Shown one piece after another: positions 45,455-55,927 of a stretch of DNA of 64,000 bases. Location of the stretch: positions 1-64,000 of the forward strand of contig CAYPLH010000004.1 of NCBI GenBank assembly GCA_964411505.1, in the 5' to 3' direction. The position numbers and the translations under genes were made by a program. The notes below the pieces were generated by a model. The model had not been told where the DNA came from, did no database searches, and was given only the letters and a program-made list of their open reading frames with translations. Each line of letters starts with the position of its first letter. Position 1 is the stretch's first letter. Source of the DNA: CAYPLH01 sp964411505 (GTDB taxonomy: Bacteria > Bacillota > Clostridia > CAYPLH01 > DUMO01).

Positions 45455-46387
45455 ATGTACAATGCACAGTTTAAGAGAGGGATGGTTATAGATATGGGGG
45501 TTAATGCGATTTCATTTATTAGGAAGCATTGGGTAGGATATCTTTTTCTCCTGCCGTTTGTACTCCTATTTGTAGTATTTGTTGTCATACCTGTTATAGT
45601 GGCACTTTTTACGAGTTTTACCAATTACAACATGCTGCAGGCACCTGAATTTGTGGGATTAACTAACTATAAACTGTTGTTTCTTGATGACAAGATATTT
45701 TTAACTGCACTGAGAAATACCTTGACTTTTTCCTTTATTACTGGTCCCATAGGTTACATTATGTCTTTTCTGGCAGCATGGACTATAAACCAGTTGAAAA
45801 TGAGGAATGCATTTGCTCTGGCTTTTTATGCTCCTTCCATTACCAGTGGAATTGCAATGTCAGTGGTGTGGCTATATATCTTTTCGGGAGACAGGTATGG
45901 ACTCATTAACAATATTTTGATCAACCTAGGATTTATTAGTGATCCAATCCTTTGGAATATGGATCCTAATTATATAATGAAGATCATAATATTAATATCA
46001 GTCTGGATGAGTACGGGAACAGGGTTTTTAGTCTTTCTCGCTGGTTTGCAGAATGTGAGTAGAGAATATTATGAAGCTGGATCAATTGACGGAATTCAAA
46101 ATAAATTCCAGGAGTTATATTACCTTACATTACCCATGGTCAAACCACAGTTGCTCTTTGGAGCCATAAATTCGATAGTAAATTCTTTTGGGGTGTTCGA
46201 CATTGCAGTATCTGTAGCTGGAATGCCCAGCCCTAACTACGCTGGACATACCATAGTAGCCCATCTTTATGACTATGCTTTTATTCGATTTCAGATGGGT
46301 TATGCATCGGCTATAGCCATAGTGCTTTTTCTTATGACATTCCTTTTAGGGCGTATAGTTATGAGGATTCTGGCAACTAGGGAATAG
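45455..46387 (+). CDS. Sugar ABC transporter permease, MalF-type
   Basis: 310 aa, six membrane helices beginning HWVGYLFLLPFVLLFVVFVV. The EAA loop that meets the ATPase is YYEAGSIDGIQNKFQELYY, followed by LTLPMVKPQ. It lies 6 bp after the solute-binding gene and before a MalG-type permease, as in an oligosaccharide importer. The start may instead be ATG 45494 (MGVNAISFIRK), since GAGGG lies between the two; the track of membrane segments is unaffected. Confidence 0.94.
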   Translation: MYNAQFKRGMVIDMGVNAISFIRKHWVGYLFLLPFVLLFVVFVVIPVIVALFTSFTNYNMLQAPEFVGLTNYKLLFLDDKIFLTALRNTLTFSFITGPIGYIMSFLAAWTINQLKMRNAFALAFYAPSITSGIAMSVVWLYIFSGDRYGLINNILINLGFISDPILWNMDPNYIMKIIILISVWMSTGTGFLVFLAGLQNVSREYYEAGSIDGIQNKFQELYYLTLPMVKPQLLFGAINSIVNSFGVFDIAVSVAGMPSPNYAGHTIVAHLYDYAFIRFQMGYASAIAIVLFLMTFLLGRIVMRILATRE

Positions 46388-46482
46388 GCTGGAAAGTAAC
46401 TTTTTAAAAGAAAGCTGATTCTCCTCACAATTATGAAGAAATGATAGATATGGAGTAGGGACTTAAACAGGAGGCAAAAAAC

Positions 46483-47388
46483 ATGAAATATAGTCTTGTG
46501 ACAAAAATATTTCCCCATGGGAAGCTACGTACAAAAAAGATTAAAATTATGCCTGGGCGAATAGTACTTTATACCTTTATGCTACTGCTGGTGGGCTTTA
46601 CTGCGCTACCGCTAATATATATGGTAAGTACAGCTTTTAAGCCTTTGGACGAATTGTTCCTTTTTCCACCGAGATACCTGGTAAGAAGACCTACCCTGCA
46701 AAATTTCTATGACCTTCTGATCTCCATGGGAAGTTCCACAGTGCCATTTACAAGGTTTATTTCTAACAGCGTATTTGTTACAACTATTACTGTATTCTGT
46801 ACGGTTATTGTATCTGCTTTTGGAGCTTATGGGATAGTAAAGCACAAACCGCCGGGGTCAAAGCTCCTATTTAACTTTATAATAGCAGCACTTATGTTCT
46901 CTCCACATGTTACCCAGATTTCGAGGTATATGGTAGTCAATTACCTTGGGCTTGTAAATAGTTATTGGGCATTAATTATCACACATATAGCAGTGCCCTA
47001 CAATTTTTTTCTGATGAAGCAGTTTACCGAGCAATTCCCTGATGAGCTTTTGGAATCGGCGCGGATTGAAGGTGCTAACGAATGGCGTGTCTTTTGGTCA
47101 ATTGTTATGCCGGCTCTAACTCCTGCTTGGTCTACTCTTGTAGTGTTTTCCTTTGTAAGCAATTGGAATGACTATTTTACACCACTTATATATATTACCA
47201 GCCAGGTAAAAAAGACATTGCCTTTAGTACTGCAAACCATATCAGGAGGTCCTGCCACTATGGCTATTGGGCGTGCGGGGGCTGTTGCAGCAGCAACCTT
47301 CCTGATGACAGTGCCAACTGTTATTATATTTACCATTATGCAGTCAAAGGTTATGGAAACCATGGTGCATTCGGGAATAAAAGGGTAA
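46483..47388 (+). CDS. Sugar ABC transporter permease, MalG-type
   Basis: 301 aa with six membrane helices; begins with a basic region then IVLYTFMLLLVGFTALPLIYMV. The EAA loop is ELLESARIEGANEWRVFWSI, followed by VMPALTPAWSTL, and SNWNDYFTPLIY is typical of the family. ATG after AGGAGG. Forms the channel together with the MalF-type protein upstream. No ATPase gene follows; such systems often use a shared MsmK-like ATPase. Confidence 0.95.
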   Translation: MKYSLVTKIFPHGKLRTKKIKIMPGRIVLYTFMLLLVGFTALPLIYMVSTAFKPLDELFLFPPRYLVRRPTLQNFYDLLISMGSSTVPFTRFISNSVFVTTITVFCTVIVSAFGAYGIVKHKPPGSKLLFNFIIAALMFSPHVTQISRYMVVNYLGLVNSYWALIITHIAVPYNFFLMKQFTEQFPDELLESARIEGANEWRVFWSIVMPALTPAWSTLVVFSFVSNWNDYFTPLIYITSQVKKTLPLVLQTISGGPATMAIGRAGAVAAATFLMTVPTVIIFTIMQSKVMETMVHSGIKG

Positions 47389-47441
47389 AGACAATTGAGA
47401 AATGGATTAGTGGTAAAGAATTGGGAATGGAGAATTTGATT

Positions 47442-49574
47442 ATGAAAAGGACTTTGGTGTTAATTTTTGTAATACTATTCATGCAAATATATATGGTATC
47501 ACCGGTTATGGCAGCTGACCGAAATTATACCATACATGACGGAAGGCGTATGCCAATACCTGAAACATATACAGTCTGCAGAGTGATTAATAGTGTTGAA
47601 AACGGTGGCGAAGAAGCATTATATTTAAAGGAACCTGAGGATCTCTTCATAAATTCACAGGGCTATCTCTTTATAGCTGATACGGGTAATAGTCGAATTG
47701 TTAAGCTGGATAAGGAAGGAAATCTTATGGGAATATACAATGGTCCAGCTGACAAACCATTGAAATTTCCAAGCGGGGTGTATGCTGATGATATAGGGAA
47801 TATGTACATTGCTGATACTGGAAATGCACGGATTTTACACCTATCACACACAGGTAAGTATGTAGAAGAGTTTATTAAACCTGAATCTCAACTGTTAGGG
47901 GAAAACTTCACTTTCGATCCTTCGAAAATTTATGTTAGCCCCACAGGTTTCATTTATGTTGTTAAGGGTCAGACGATTCTCACACTAGACGCTCATAACC
48001 GTTTTAGGGGATATGTTGGGCAGTCGGAGATTGGTTTCAACCTCAAGGATTTGCTTCTTCGGATATTTGCATCTGACGAGCAAAAAAAAGTTGTCAGGAA
48101 AAGGATAGCTGCTCCTTATTTAAATATAACTATGGATAAAAAAGGTATGTTGTATGCTACCAGTCTTGATACGCTAGAGGGTGAGATTAAAAAACTCAAT
48201 TCTGTTGGTAATAACACCTACAGAAAATACGGAAAAGGAAAGAGTAAAATATTCAACTTCTCAACAATCTTTACAAAGCTCAGGCTTGATTCTACTATCT
48301 TTGCCTTCGGAGAGCGGATGAATGATGATGGTAACGCTATCAATCCTTTGTTTATTGATATTGATGTAAATGAAGAGAGCATGGTAACAGTGGTTGAACA
48401 ACAAACAGCAAAGGTTTACCAGTATGACCCTGAGGGTAACATCTTGACTGTATTTGGAGGTAAAGGGGACCAAAAAGGGCGATTTAACGTACCAGCAGCA
48501 TTAGCTGGTGATCAGGAGGGACGGATTTATGTCCTAGATCGGGTACTAGGAAACATACAGGTCTTTGAACCAACAGAATTTATTAAAAAAGTTCACCATG
48601 CGGTAACAATGTATTCAACAGGTAAATACGATGAAGCCTATGAAAAATGGAAAGAGGTTCTTGCAGTTGACGAAAACTACCAATTGGCTCATCTTGGTAT
48701 TGCCAACGTTTTGTATAAACAGGAAAACTGGGAAGCTGCTATGGATGAATATAAGATGGCAGATGACCGGATAGGGTATTCAAAAGCATATATTGAGTAT
48801 AGATATGAAGTATTCAGGCAAAAGTTTACAGTGGTAATTTTAGTACTGGGGACATTTGCATTACTCGCGGTTCTTTATGTAACCAGCATCCGCCGTGTTT
48901 CGGAGCAAACTCTTATGGAATTTGGGGCAAAAGAGAATGAAAAAATTGGTACTGTTCAAGGATTGAAAATGTCCTTAGGAGTTGTATTTCATCCTGTGGA
49001 GACCTTTGAGGCCATTAAGAATGGACGCGGTAGGCTTAATTATATACCGGGTTTTATAATATTGTTCATGGTACTTCTAACGAGGCTATTTAACCTTTTC
49101 GTTGTACACTACCCACTAGCTGATGTGGATATCAGAGATTCAAATCTTCTTCTGGAAACTGTAAAATTGCTGCTACCTGTAGTAACATGGGTTGTCGCAA
49201 GCTTTGCTGTTACTACAATTTTAGATGGCGAATCAAAGTTCGGGGAGATATTTATATCAGCTACTTACTGCATGATACCGTACATTCTGTTAACCATACC
49301 ACTATCAATTTTATCAAGAATTCTTACAAGGGAGGAAGTTACCTTTTATGCTATTTTAACCAATGGCACCTGGATATGGATCCTATTTCTTTTCTTTCTG
49401 AGTATGAAAATACTAAATGATTATAGGGTATTCAAAACAGCAGCAACCTGTACTATAAGCGGAATAACAATGGTTCTTATATGGCTTGTATCATTGCTGG
49501 GCTATGTGCTTACAGGAAGAATATATCAGTTTGCTGAAGGAATAATTAATGAAATTCGGATGATGTGGATGTAG
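47442..49574 (+). CDS. Secreted NHL-repeat/TPR protein with C-terminal Yip1-like membrane domain
   Basis: 710 aa from ATG 47442, ten bases after GGAG. Signal peptide (to about residue 24), NHL beta-propeller repeats (PEDLFINSQGYLFIADTGN, GVYADDIGNMYIADTGNAR and later copies to about 375), two TPR-like helix pairs (about 385-450, TGKYDEAYEKWKEVLAV and ENWEAAMDEYKMAD), a membrane helix (VVILVLGTFALLAVLYV), then a Yip1-like domain with about five helices (LSVGVVFHPVETFEAIKNGR-type start). The outside propeller joined to a membrane domain suggests a scaffold for the transport machinery. No enzyme motif is seen. Confidence 0.85.
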   Translation: MKRTLVLIFVILFMQIYMVSPVMAADRNYTIHDGRRMPIPETYTVCRVINSVENGGEEALYLKEPEDLFINSQGYLFIADTGNSRIVKLDKEGNLMGIYNGPADKPLKFPSGVYADDIGNMYIADTGNARILHLSHTGKYVEEFIKPESQLLGENFTFDPSKIYVSPTGFIYVVKGQTILTLDAHNRFRGYVGQSEIGFNLKDLLLRIFASDEQKKVVRKRIAAPYLNITMDKKGMLYATSLDTLEGEIKKLNSVGNNTYRKYGKGKSKIFNFSTIFTKLRLDSTIFAFGERMNDDGNAINPLFIDIDVNEESMVTVVEQQTAKVYQYDPEGNILTVFGGKGDQKGRFNVPAALAGDQEGRIYVLDRVLGNIQVFEPTEFIKKVHHAVTMYSTGKYDEAYEKWKEVLAVDENYQLAHLGIANVLYKQENWEAAMDEYKMADDRIGYSKAYIEYRYEVFRQKFTVVILVLGTFALLAVLYVTSIRRVSEQTLMEFGAKENEKIGTVQGLKMSLGVVFHPVETFEAIKNGRGRLNYIPGFIILFMVLLTRLFNLFVVHYPLADVDIRDSNLLLETVKLLLPVVTWVVASFAVTTILDGESKFGEIFISATYCMIPYILLTIPLSILSRILTREEVTFYAILTNGTWIWILFLFFLSMKILNDYRVFKTAATCTISGITMVLIWLVSLLGYVLTGRIYQFAEGIINEIRMMWM

Positions 49575-49711
49575 TGTCATACATGTGGAGAAGCATGGGA
49601 AGTTGCTCAAAAAGTTCTAGTAATTAATACATTAAATAAAGAAAGGTTTCTGGTTGAAGGAGATTGTTTTAATAATCTTGCTAAAGGAATGATAACAAGG
49701 AGATATAAGAT

Positions 49712-51946
49712 ATGGGCTATATACAAAAAAAATATATAAGAATTACAGCAATGAAAATGATAATGATATATTTATTCCTGATTGTTTTGATGCAGTTAGC
49801 TATTCCAACTGTCACATTAGCAGCTATGGAGAATTTACCATACGGATACAAAAGAATAGCAGAGACTAGTAGCCTCATATTATATTGCAATGAACAGATG
49901 GGAGCTATTGCTGTTGAAAATCGGCGTAGTGGATATATATGGAAATCAATTGTGGATGATAATGTTTATGATATTACAAGTACTAATCCCCGTTGGCAGT
50001 CACAAATGACTTCGATGCTTATACTTAACTATGTTAATGTTGATGTAGGTGAGGGTAACTTGATGCAAGCTTGTTCAGCTACTGATGCAAAAGTTATCAG
50101 TTTTGATTACACTGATAATGGAATAACTCTAACCTACAGTTTTGACGCAACAAAAATCAGAGTTACCCTAGAAGTGAAGCTGGAGGATAACACTGTGATT
50201 TACCGCATACCGGCGGAAAAAATTATAGAGGGCGGAGATATGGGGGTTGTCAGCGTTGAACTTATGCCTTTTTTTGGTACTGCTGATCACAAGATAGATG
50301 GGTATATGCTTTATCCTGATGGGAGTGGGGCTCTTACAAAGTATGCGAACATAAAAAAACGTCCATTGAAAACCATGGAATACACATGGGATGTGTATGG
50401 TCCTAAAAAGGTGAACTTAATAGAATACGAAAAAAGAGAAAAGACTCAAAAATACCATGCCATGCTTCCAATCTATGGAATAAAAAATGGCTCTAATGCA
50501 ATCCTTGCAGCTGTTTGCCAGGGTATTGAAGATACCAGCATAAATTTTAGTCCCGAAAGGTTTGCGGTAAACTTAAATCGTATCTTTTTTGAGTTCACCT
50601 ATAGGCACTTATATAATATCAACCTTTCGAATATAACCGTTGATGGCAAAAGTGTTTCCAAGATTCCTGTAGGGATACGTGTAGATAAAGAGATGATAAA
50701 AGAAGATAGGGAAGTAAGAATGTTTTTCCTTGATGGAGAGAAAGCCAACTATAGCGGTATGGCTGATGTATACCGTAAATATCTGATAGAGAATAACCTG
50801 ATAAGAAAAGTTATTGGAAATGAAGATGTCATACCTCTCGGACTGAGCTTATTTATGGGGATTAAGGAGGAGAGGATTCTTCTAGATAAGTTTATTTCTA
50901 TGACTTCTTTTCTTAATGCAATCGAAATCAGCCAGGAATTTAAAAAGGCAGGGGTGGATAAGCTACAGGTAATGCTTAATGGTTGGACTAAAGGAGGTCA
51001 TGGCTTATACCCCATTAATTGGCCACCTGATAAGCGGTTAGGAGGGAAAAGCGGACTTAAAAAGTATGTTGATTATTCGTCAAATAATAACATACAGCTG
51101 TTTTTTCAAAACAACTTTATTAAAGCTTTAGCTAAAAATGGTGGATTTTCAACAAGAAAAGATGTAGTGATTCATGGGGGCAATACACCAGTTACAGACT
51201 TAGAAGAAAAGCAATTTCTTTTAAATCCCTCTGCAGCACTCCGTAGAGTATTAAACCTGCTGGGATCCTTCAGGGATGTGGAAGAGACAGGTGTAGCGAT
51301 GGATGGAATAGGTGCAATTATATATCATGATTATAACAGGACGAATCCTTCCAGCAGAGTTGAGACAGTACGAAAATGGATAGAGATGATGGAGACGGCT
51401 CAAAAGGAAAATAGAAGCATTGCAGTAGAAGGTGGAAACCAGTACGTTCTTCGGTATGCTGATCGGTTATATAACATACCGATAAAAAGCTCTGATTATC
51501 ATATAACCGACGAAACGGTACCTTTTTATCAGATGGTGGTCCATGGAATGATCCCATATACAGCAGAGCCTGGCAACCTGTCAAGTGATCTTACAGCTAC
51601 AAAGCTAAAATGGATTGAGTACGGATGTATGCCATATTTCGAACTGACATACCAGAGATCGGTTAACTTAAAAAACACAGAATACAATATTTTGTTTACT
51701 TCATATTATCTTGACTGGCTGAGAACTGCTACTGATATTTATGAGGAGTTAAACAATAAGTTGAAAGGTTTGTGGGGTCAGCCTATTATAACGCATGATA
51801 AGATGGGTGAAAATATATATCGGGTCAAGTATGGGAACGATACATTAGTATATATAAACTATAACAAGCGTGACATAATATGCGATGGTTACACAATAGA
51901 AGCACAGAATTATCTAGTGGTTGAAAAAGGAGGGACAATCAGATGA
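49712..51946 (+). CDS. Secreted DUF5696-type protein
   Basis: 744 aa. A signal peptide or N-terminal anchor (MKMIMIYLFLIVLMQLA, cleavage near TLAAME) precedes a long region resembling DUF5696, with ENRRSGYIWKSIVDDNVYD, LYPDGSGALTKYANIKKR, MLNGWTKGGHGLYPINWPPD, AMDGIGAIIYHDYN and SSYYLDWLRTATDIYEEL. The acidic central and C-terminal parts look like a glycosidase-type barrel with conserved Asp residues, but this is only inference. The family is repeatedly found next to sugar ABC genes. ATG after AAGGAG. Overlaps the next permease by four bases. Confidence 0.8.
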   Translation: MGYIQKKYIRITAMKMIMIYLFLIVLMQLAIPTVTLAAMENLPYGYKRIAETSSLILYCNEQMGAIAVENRRSGYIWKSIVDDNVYDITSTNPRWQSQMTSMLILNYVNVDVGEGNLMQACSATDAKVISFDYTDNGITLTYSFDATKIRVTLEVKLEDNTVIYRIPAEKIIEGGDMGVVSVELMPFFGTADHKIDGYMLYPDGSGALTKYANIKKRPLKTMEYTWDVYGPKKVNLIEYEKREKTQKYHAMLPIYGIKNGSNAILAAVCQGIEDTSINFSPERFAVNLNRIFFEFTYRHLYNINLSNITVDGKSVSKIPVGIRVDKEMIKEDREVRMFFLDGEKANYSGMADVYRKYLIENNLIRKVIGNEDVIPLGLSLFMGIKEERILLDKFISMTSFLNAIEISQEFKKAGVDKLQVMLNGWTKGGHGLYPINWPPDKRLGGKSGLKKYVDYSSNNNIQLFFQNNFIKALAKNGGFSTRKDVVIHGGNTPVTDLEEKQFLLNPSAALRRVLNLLGSFRDVEETGVAMDGIGAIIYHDYNRTNPSSRVETVRKWIEMMETAQKENRSIAVEGGNQYVLRYADRLYNIPIKSSDYHITDETVPFYQMVVHGMIPYTAEPGNLSSDLTATKLKWIEYGCMPYFELTYQRSVNLKNTEYNILFTSYYLDWLRTATDIYEELNNKLKGLWGQPIITHDKMGENIYRVKYGNDTLVYINYNKRDIICDGYTIEAQNYLVVEKGGTIR

Positions 51947-52833
51947 AAAAGATCAAATTGAACATGAAAGGAAAGCATATCTTGGAAGGTTATGTTTTTG
52001 TGCTTCCACTTATTATAGGGACATCAGCGTTCTTTCTCTTCCCACTATATATATCAATAAAATTGAGCTTTGGTCATTTAATAAAAATGGCTGGATTTCA
52101 AATTGAATGGAGTGGGGTGCAAAATTATCTGCGGGCATTTATTATTGATGCAAACTTTGTGCCAATGTTTTTAAAAGTAGTTAATCAGGTCTTTACAAGA
52201 GTTCCGCTTATTATAATATTTTCATTGCTGCTGGCTATACTGCTGAACAAAGATATAAAGTGCAGAGGCTTTTTCCGTACAGTATTCTTCATACCATTTC
52301 TCTTAGGGACGGGAGAAGTTATGAAGCAACTGCTGGGACAGGATGTTGATAAACAGGTTGTCTCTCTTGCGGATGGAACTCTTATTCCAAGGGAATTTCT
52401 GATATACCTTGGTTCAAACGTAGTAAACGCCATAGACAGCTTTTTTGGAGTGATTGTGCTGGTTTTATGGAACTCAAGCGTGCAGATCCTATTGTTCTTA
52501 TCAGGTCTTCAGAGCATACCAGCTCCTCTGTATGAATCCTCAAAAGTTGATGGAGCAACAGGTTGGGAAATGTTTTGGAAGATCACACTTCCTATGATTT
52601 CTCCCATAATGCTGTTAAATATCATTTATACCATTGTAGATTCATTTACAGATATAACAAACCCAATTCTGCCATATATCCAAAATCATGCTTTCAGTCG
52701 TATGATGTTTGAGTATGCAGCAGCTATGGGGTGGATATACTTTGCATTTATTATTCTGCTTGTATTGTTAGTTATAGGAATAATGAACCGCTTTACACAT
52801 ATGACAGAGATCAAGGAGAGGGTAAAGTCCTAG
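51943..52833 (+). CDS. ABC transporter permease (second system, MalF/LplB-type)
   Basis: 296 aa, six membrane helices starting ILEGYVFVLPLIIGTSAFFLFP. The EAA loop is LYESSKVDGATGWEMFWKIT followed by LPMISPIML. ATG overlaps the DUF5696 stop (ATGA), with AAAAGGAGGG upstream, so the two genes are coupled. An unusual insert at about 120-145 (QDVDKQVVSLADGTLIPREF) is seen between helices 3 and 4. It pairs with the next gene. Confidence 0.94.
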   Translation: MKKIKLNMKGKHILEGYVFVLPLIIGTSAFFLFPLYISIKLSFGHLIKMAGFQIEWSGVQNYLRAFIIDANFVPMFLKVVNQVFTRVPLIIIFSLLLAILLNKDIKCRGFFRTVFFIPFLLGTGEVMKQLLGQDVDKQVVSLADGTLIPREFLIYLGSNVVNAIDSFFGVIVLVLWNSSVQILLFLSGLQSIPAPLYESSKVDGATGWEMFWKITLPMISPIMLLNIIYTIVDSFTDITNPILPYIQNHAFSRMMFEYAAAMGWIYFAFIILLVLLVIGIMNRFTHMTEIKERVKS

Positions 52834-52900
52834 GATGAGTATTAGGATTGAAGAATTCAATAGCTTGGTACATATATAATAGAAAGGAATGTTTGCTGTT

Positions 52901-53896
52901 ATGAAAGAAGGAATGGTTAGTACAGAAAAAAAAAGAATTCTGCAAGAGATAAATATACCATTATTGGCTAAAGTACATGAGTGGTTTAAAACTCCAAAGC
53001 GGGTTAGCGAGAAAATTGTAAGGATGGGGATGTATGTTCTGATTATTGACCTTGCCTTCGTCTTCATATTTCCTTTCCTGTTTATGCTTGTCACTTCACT
53101 CAAAACTAATACAGAATTGTATGACATCACAGTCAATTGGGTACCCAAGACACTAAAGTTCGAAAACTATATCATAGCTTTTCGTGCGCTGGATTATGCA
53201 ATTTATTCGAAGAACTCTCTAATGATTACTATAATGGCAACTATCGGTCATTTGCTTTCTTGCTCATTTATAGGGTATGGTCTTGCACGGTATCAGTTTC
53301 CAGGCAAGAAAATTCTAATTTTTGTTGTTATTATTGCAATGATTGTTCCTGTACAGACCATCATTGTACCATTGTATATAGTATTCGCAAACTTGAAGTG
53401 GCTTAACACCTACCTTCCTGTCATTGTGCCCACTTTCTTCGGATATGGGCTTAAGGGGTCGCTTTTTTTGCTTGTTTTCAGACAGTTTTATTTAGGACTT
53501 CCTAAGGAACTGGAGAATGCTGCGAAGATCGATGGTTGCGGTTTTATAATGACTTATTGGAGGATAGCTCTACCTATAGCACGATCAGCTTTTCTGGTTA
53601 CATTGCTACTATCTCTGGTATGGCACTGGAATGATTTTTATGAACCGGCAATCTATGCTTCCAAGCCTTCGCAGATAACTTTGCCAGCTAGACTTAATGA
53701 ACTAGTTGCTATGGTCAACCGTCCACCAGAGGGATTGTTTGATGAGATGGCATTGGCAGATGGAGAAAGCACAGTTAATAATGCAGTGCTTATGGCGGGG
53801 ATATGTATGGTTGTCATGCCAGTAATTGCTGTTTTTGCAACCTTGCAAAAAAAGTTTATGCAGGGGATTGAAAGGACAGGACTTACTGGAGAATAG
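52901..53896 (+). CDS. ABC transporter permease (second system, MalG-type)
   Basis: 331 aa from ATG 52901 (AGAAAGGA 12 bases upstream; ATG 52889 sits directly on it and is less likely). A longer cytoplasmic N-terminus of about 45 residues precedes six membrane helices. The EAA loop is ELENAAKIDGCGFIMTYWRI followed by ALPIARSAF, then VWHWNDFYEPAIY. An insert near 280-300 (MVNRPPEGLFDEMALADGES) is notable. Completes the second permease pair. Confidence 0.94.
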   Translation: MKEGMVSTEKKRILQEINIPLLAKVHEWFKTPKRVSEKIVRMGMYVLIIDLAFVFIFPFLFMLVTSLKTNTELYDITVNWVPKTLKFENYIIAFRALDYAIYSKNSLMITIMATIGHLLSCSFIGYGLARYQFPGKKILIFVVIIAMIVPVQTIIVPLYIVFANLKWLNTYLPVIVPTFFGYGLKGSLFLLVFRQFYLGLPKELENAAKIDGCGFIMTYWRIALPIARSAFLVTLLLSLVWHWNDFYEPAIYASKPSQITLPARLNELVAMVNRPPEGLFDEMALADGESTVNNAVLMAGICMVVMPVIAVFATLQKKFMQGIERTGLTGE

Positions 53897-54100
53897 TGAA
53901 ACCATGACAAACAGAATTAAATCTTTCTTTTTGCATGGCAAAGCTAAAAATTGTAGTAAGGAATTCTTACTTATTGAATGCTTATGCACAGATTGAAGCT
54001 TCAAAAATTTCCATAGTGATGTTAAGATGTGATTGCATAAATTTAGTTCTACTATTTTAATATTAATAAAAAATCTGTTAAGAATTAAGGAGGAAATTTT

Positions 54101-55780
54101 ATGTTCATGAAGAAAAAGATGTTACTTATCTTGATTACCTTGGTGCTTTCATTGAGTGTGCTTTTTACATCCTGTGTTGTGAAAGACAATGAGGAACTTG
54201 AAACAAAAAGCACTGAAAACATTGAGGAAAAGACTGAGGATCCACTAGTAAATCCACCGGGGCGGTTTCCTGTATGCAAAGAAAAGATAACTATGACTGT
54301 GGGCATGCCAATGCATCCTAATGTAAAGGATTACGAAACTAATGAACTGACAAAATGGCTCAAGGAAAAAACTAATATTGATTTTGTATTCGATTTATAC
54401 ACAAGTAGTGAGGCAACTCAGAAATTGCAGATGATGATTGCTGGAGGAGCACAACTTCCCGAAGTAGTATTAGGTATTAGTTTTACTAACTTGGAAATAG
54501 CTTCTTTTGCAAATCAGGGAACCATCGTTCCATTGACAGAATATTATGAAAAGTATGGTTTATGGACTAAGGAAATGCTATCTAAAGCTAATAATGATAA
54601 ATTGAAGGAGCTGCTTACAGCCCCCGACGGCAATATTTACGTCATTCCCAAATATGCTGAGCAACTAGGAAATGAATGGTCATTAAGGAGCTGGATCAAC
54701 AAATCCTGGCTAGATAACCTAGGTCTTGAAATGCCAAGAACAACCGACGATTTTTATAGTGTGCTCAAGGCTTTCAAAACAAATGATCCGAATGGAAACG
54801 TAAGCGAGGATGAAATTCCTTTTGTAGGTAGTAGAAATGGATGGAGGCAGCAGACATATGATTTTATTCTAAATGCCTTCATATATAATGATACTATAAA
54901 CCGATATATCGTCAATGATGGAAAGCTTGATGTGGCTTATAATAAAACTCAATGGAGAGATGGGCTGAAATACCTGAACAAGCTCACCTCTGAGGAACTT
55001 ATGAGTCCTTTGAGTTTCACCCAAAATAACCAGCAGTTCAAACAGATGTTTGGAACTTCAGGCCCAGCAACTATAGGAGTTTTTACAGCGGGGTCAACAG
55101 CTGCTGTTCTTGGAGCTACAGATGAGAGAATAGCTCAGTATGAGCCGTTACCACCACTGAAGGGTCCTGATGGAGACGAGTGGGCTGCTCATTTCCCGAC
55201 AATGCCATTTAACTTTTTCATAGTAACAAAAGAGTGTAAACATCCCCTAGCTGCTTTCCTCTGGGGAGATCTAATGTTAAGTGAGGAATCAGCTATGCGT
55301 TCTCGCTGGGGTGTGCCTGGTGTAGATTGGTTGGAGCCTGTAGCTGGAGAAAAAGGGATGTACGAGAATATGGGTTATAAGGCAAAGCTAAAACCGATTT
55401 TACCATGGGGTTCAGCACAGAATTCGCATTGGAATGAAATGAATCCTACCTTCAGAACTTTTGAATTTGCTGACGGGCAGGTATGGAACGGAAATATTCT
55501 TGATGGGGAGTACCGTGTATCAATGTCAGTGCCCCTATATATAGGAAAAGCACCTAAAGAAATTGTATATGACTTGATTTTTACTGAAGCCGAGGTGGGT
55601 CAGATTACAGAAATAAACAGTAATCTTAAAAACTATGTTCAGGATAATATTGTAAGGTTCAGTACAGGAGATAGAAGGATAGAGAGTGAATGGGATGCTT
55701 ATGTTAACGAGTTTGAAAAGCTAGGTCTTAAGCAGTATTTGGAAATATCCCAAAAGGCATATGACCGTATGAACCAATAA
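54101..55780 (+). CDS. Lipoprotein solute-binding protein of a sugar ABC transporter
   Basis: 559 aa. Signal peptide with lipobox LFTSC (Cys 25), an acidic linker (KSTENIEEKTEDP), then a family 1 solute-binding fold of the LplA type: TNIDFVFDLYTSSEATQKLQ, MIAGGAQLPEVVLG, PDGNIYVIPKYAEQLGNEW, and a C-terminal helical half. It follows the second permease pair by 204 bp and probably serves it. ATG after AAGGAGG. The oligosaccharide bound is unknown. Confidence 0.94.
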   Translation: MFMKKKMLLILITLVLSLSVLFTSCVVKDNEELETKSTENIEEKTEDPLVNPPGRFPVCKEKITMTVGMPMHPNVKDYETNELTKWLKEKTNIDFVFDLYTSSEATQKLQMMIAGGAQLPEVVLGISFTNLEIASFANQGTIVPLTEYYEKYGLWTKEMLSKANNDKLKELLTAPDGNIYVIPKYAEQLGNEWSLRSWINKSWLDNLGLEMPRTTDDFYSVLKAFKTNDPNGNVSEDEIPFVGSRNGWRQQTYDFILNAFIYNDTINRYIVNDGKLDVAYNKTQWRDGLKYLNKLTSEELMSPLSFTQNNQQFKQMFGTSGPATIGVFTAGSTAAVLGATDERIAQYEPLPPLKGPDGDEWAAHFPTMPFNFFIVTKECKHPLAAFLWGDLMLSEESAMRSRWGVPGVDWLEPVAGEKGMYENMGYKAKLKPILPWGSAQNSHWNEMNPTFRTFEFADGQVWNGNILDGEYRVSMSVPLYIGKAPKEIVYDLIFTEAEVGQITEINSNLKNYVQDNIVRFSTGDRRIESEWDAYVNEFEKLGLKQYLEISQKAYDRMNQ

Positions 55781-55927
55781 ATAACTTTGTTACCCACTCT
55801 TATTCTCAATAAGAGATTGGGAAATAAGGTGAGGATTAAACAGCTGATGAAGGGTAAATTGCACTTGCTCTCGTTGAGTGGGGTACGTTCGCTTTACTAT
55901 TGAAAGATGTTATAAATGGTAACGTAC

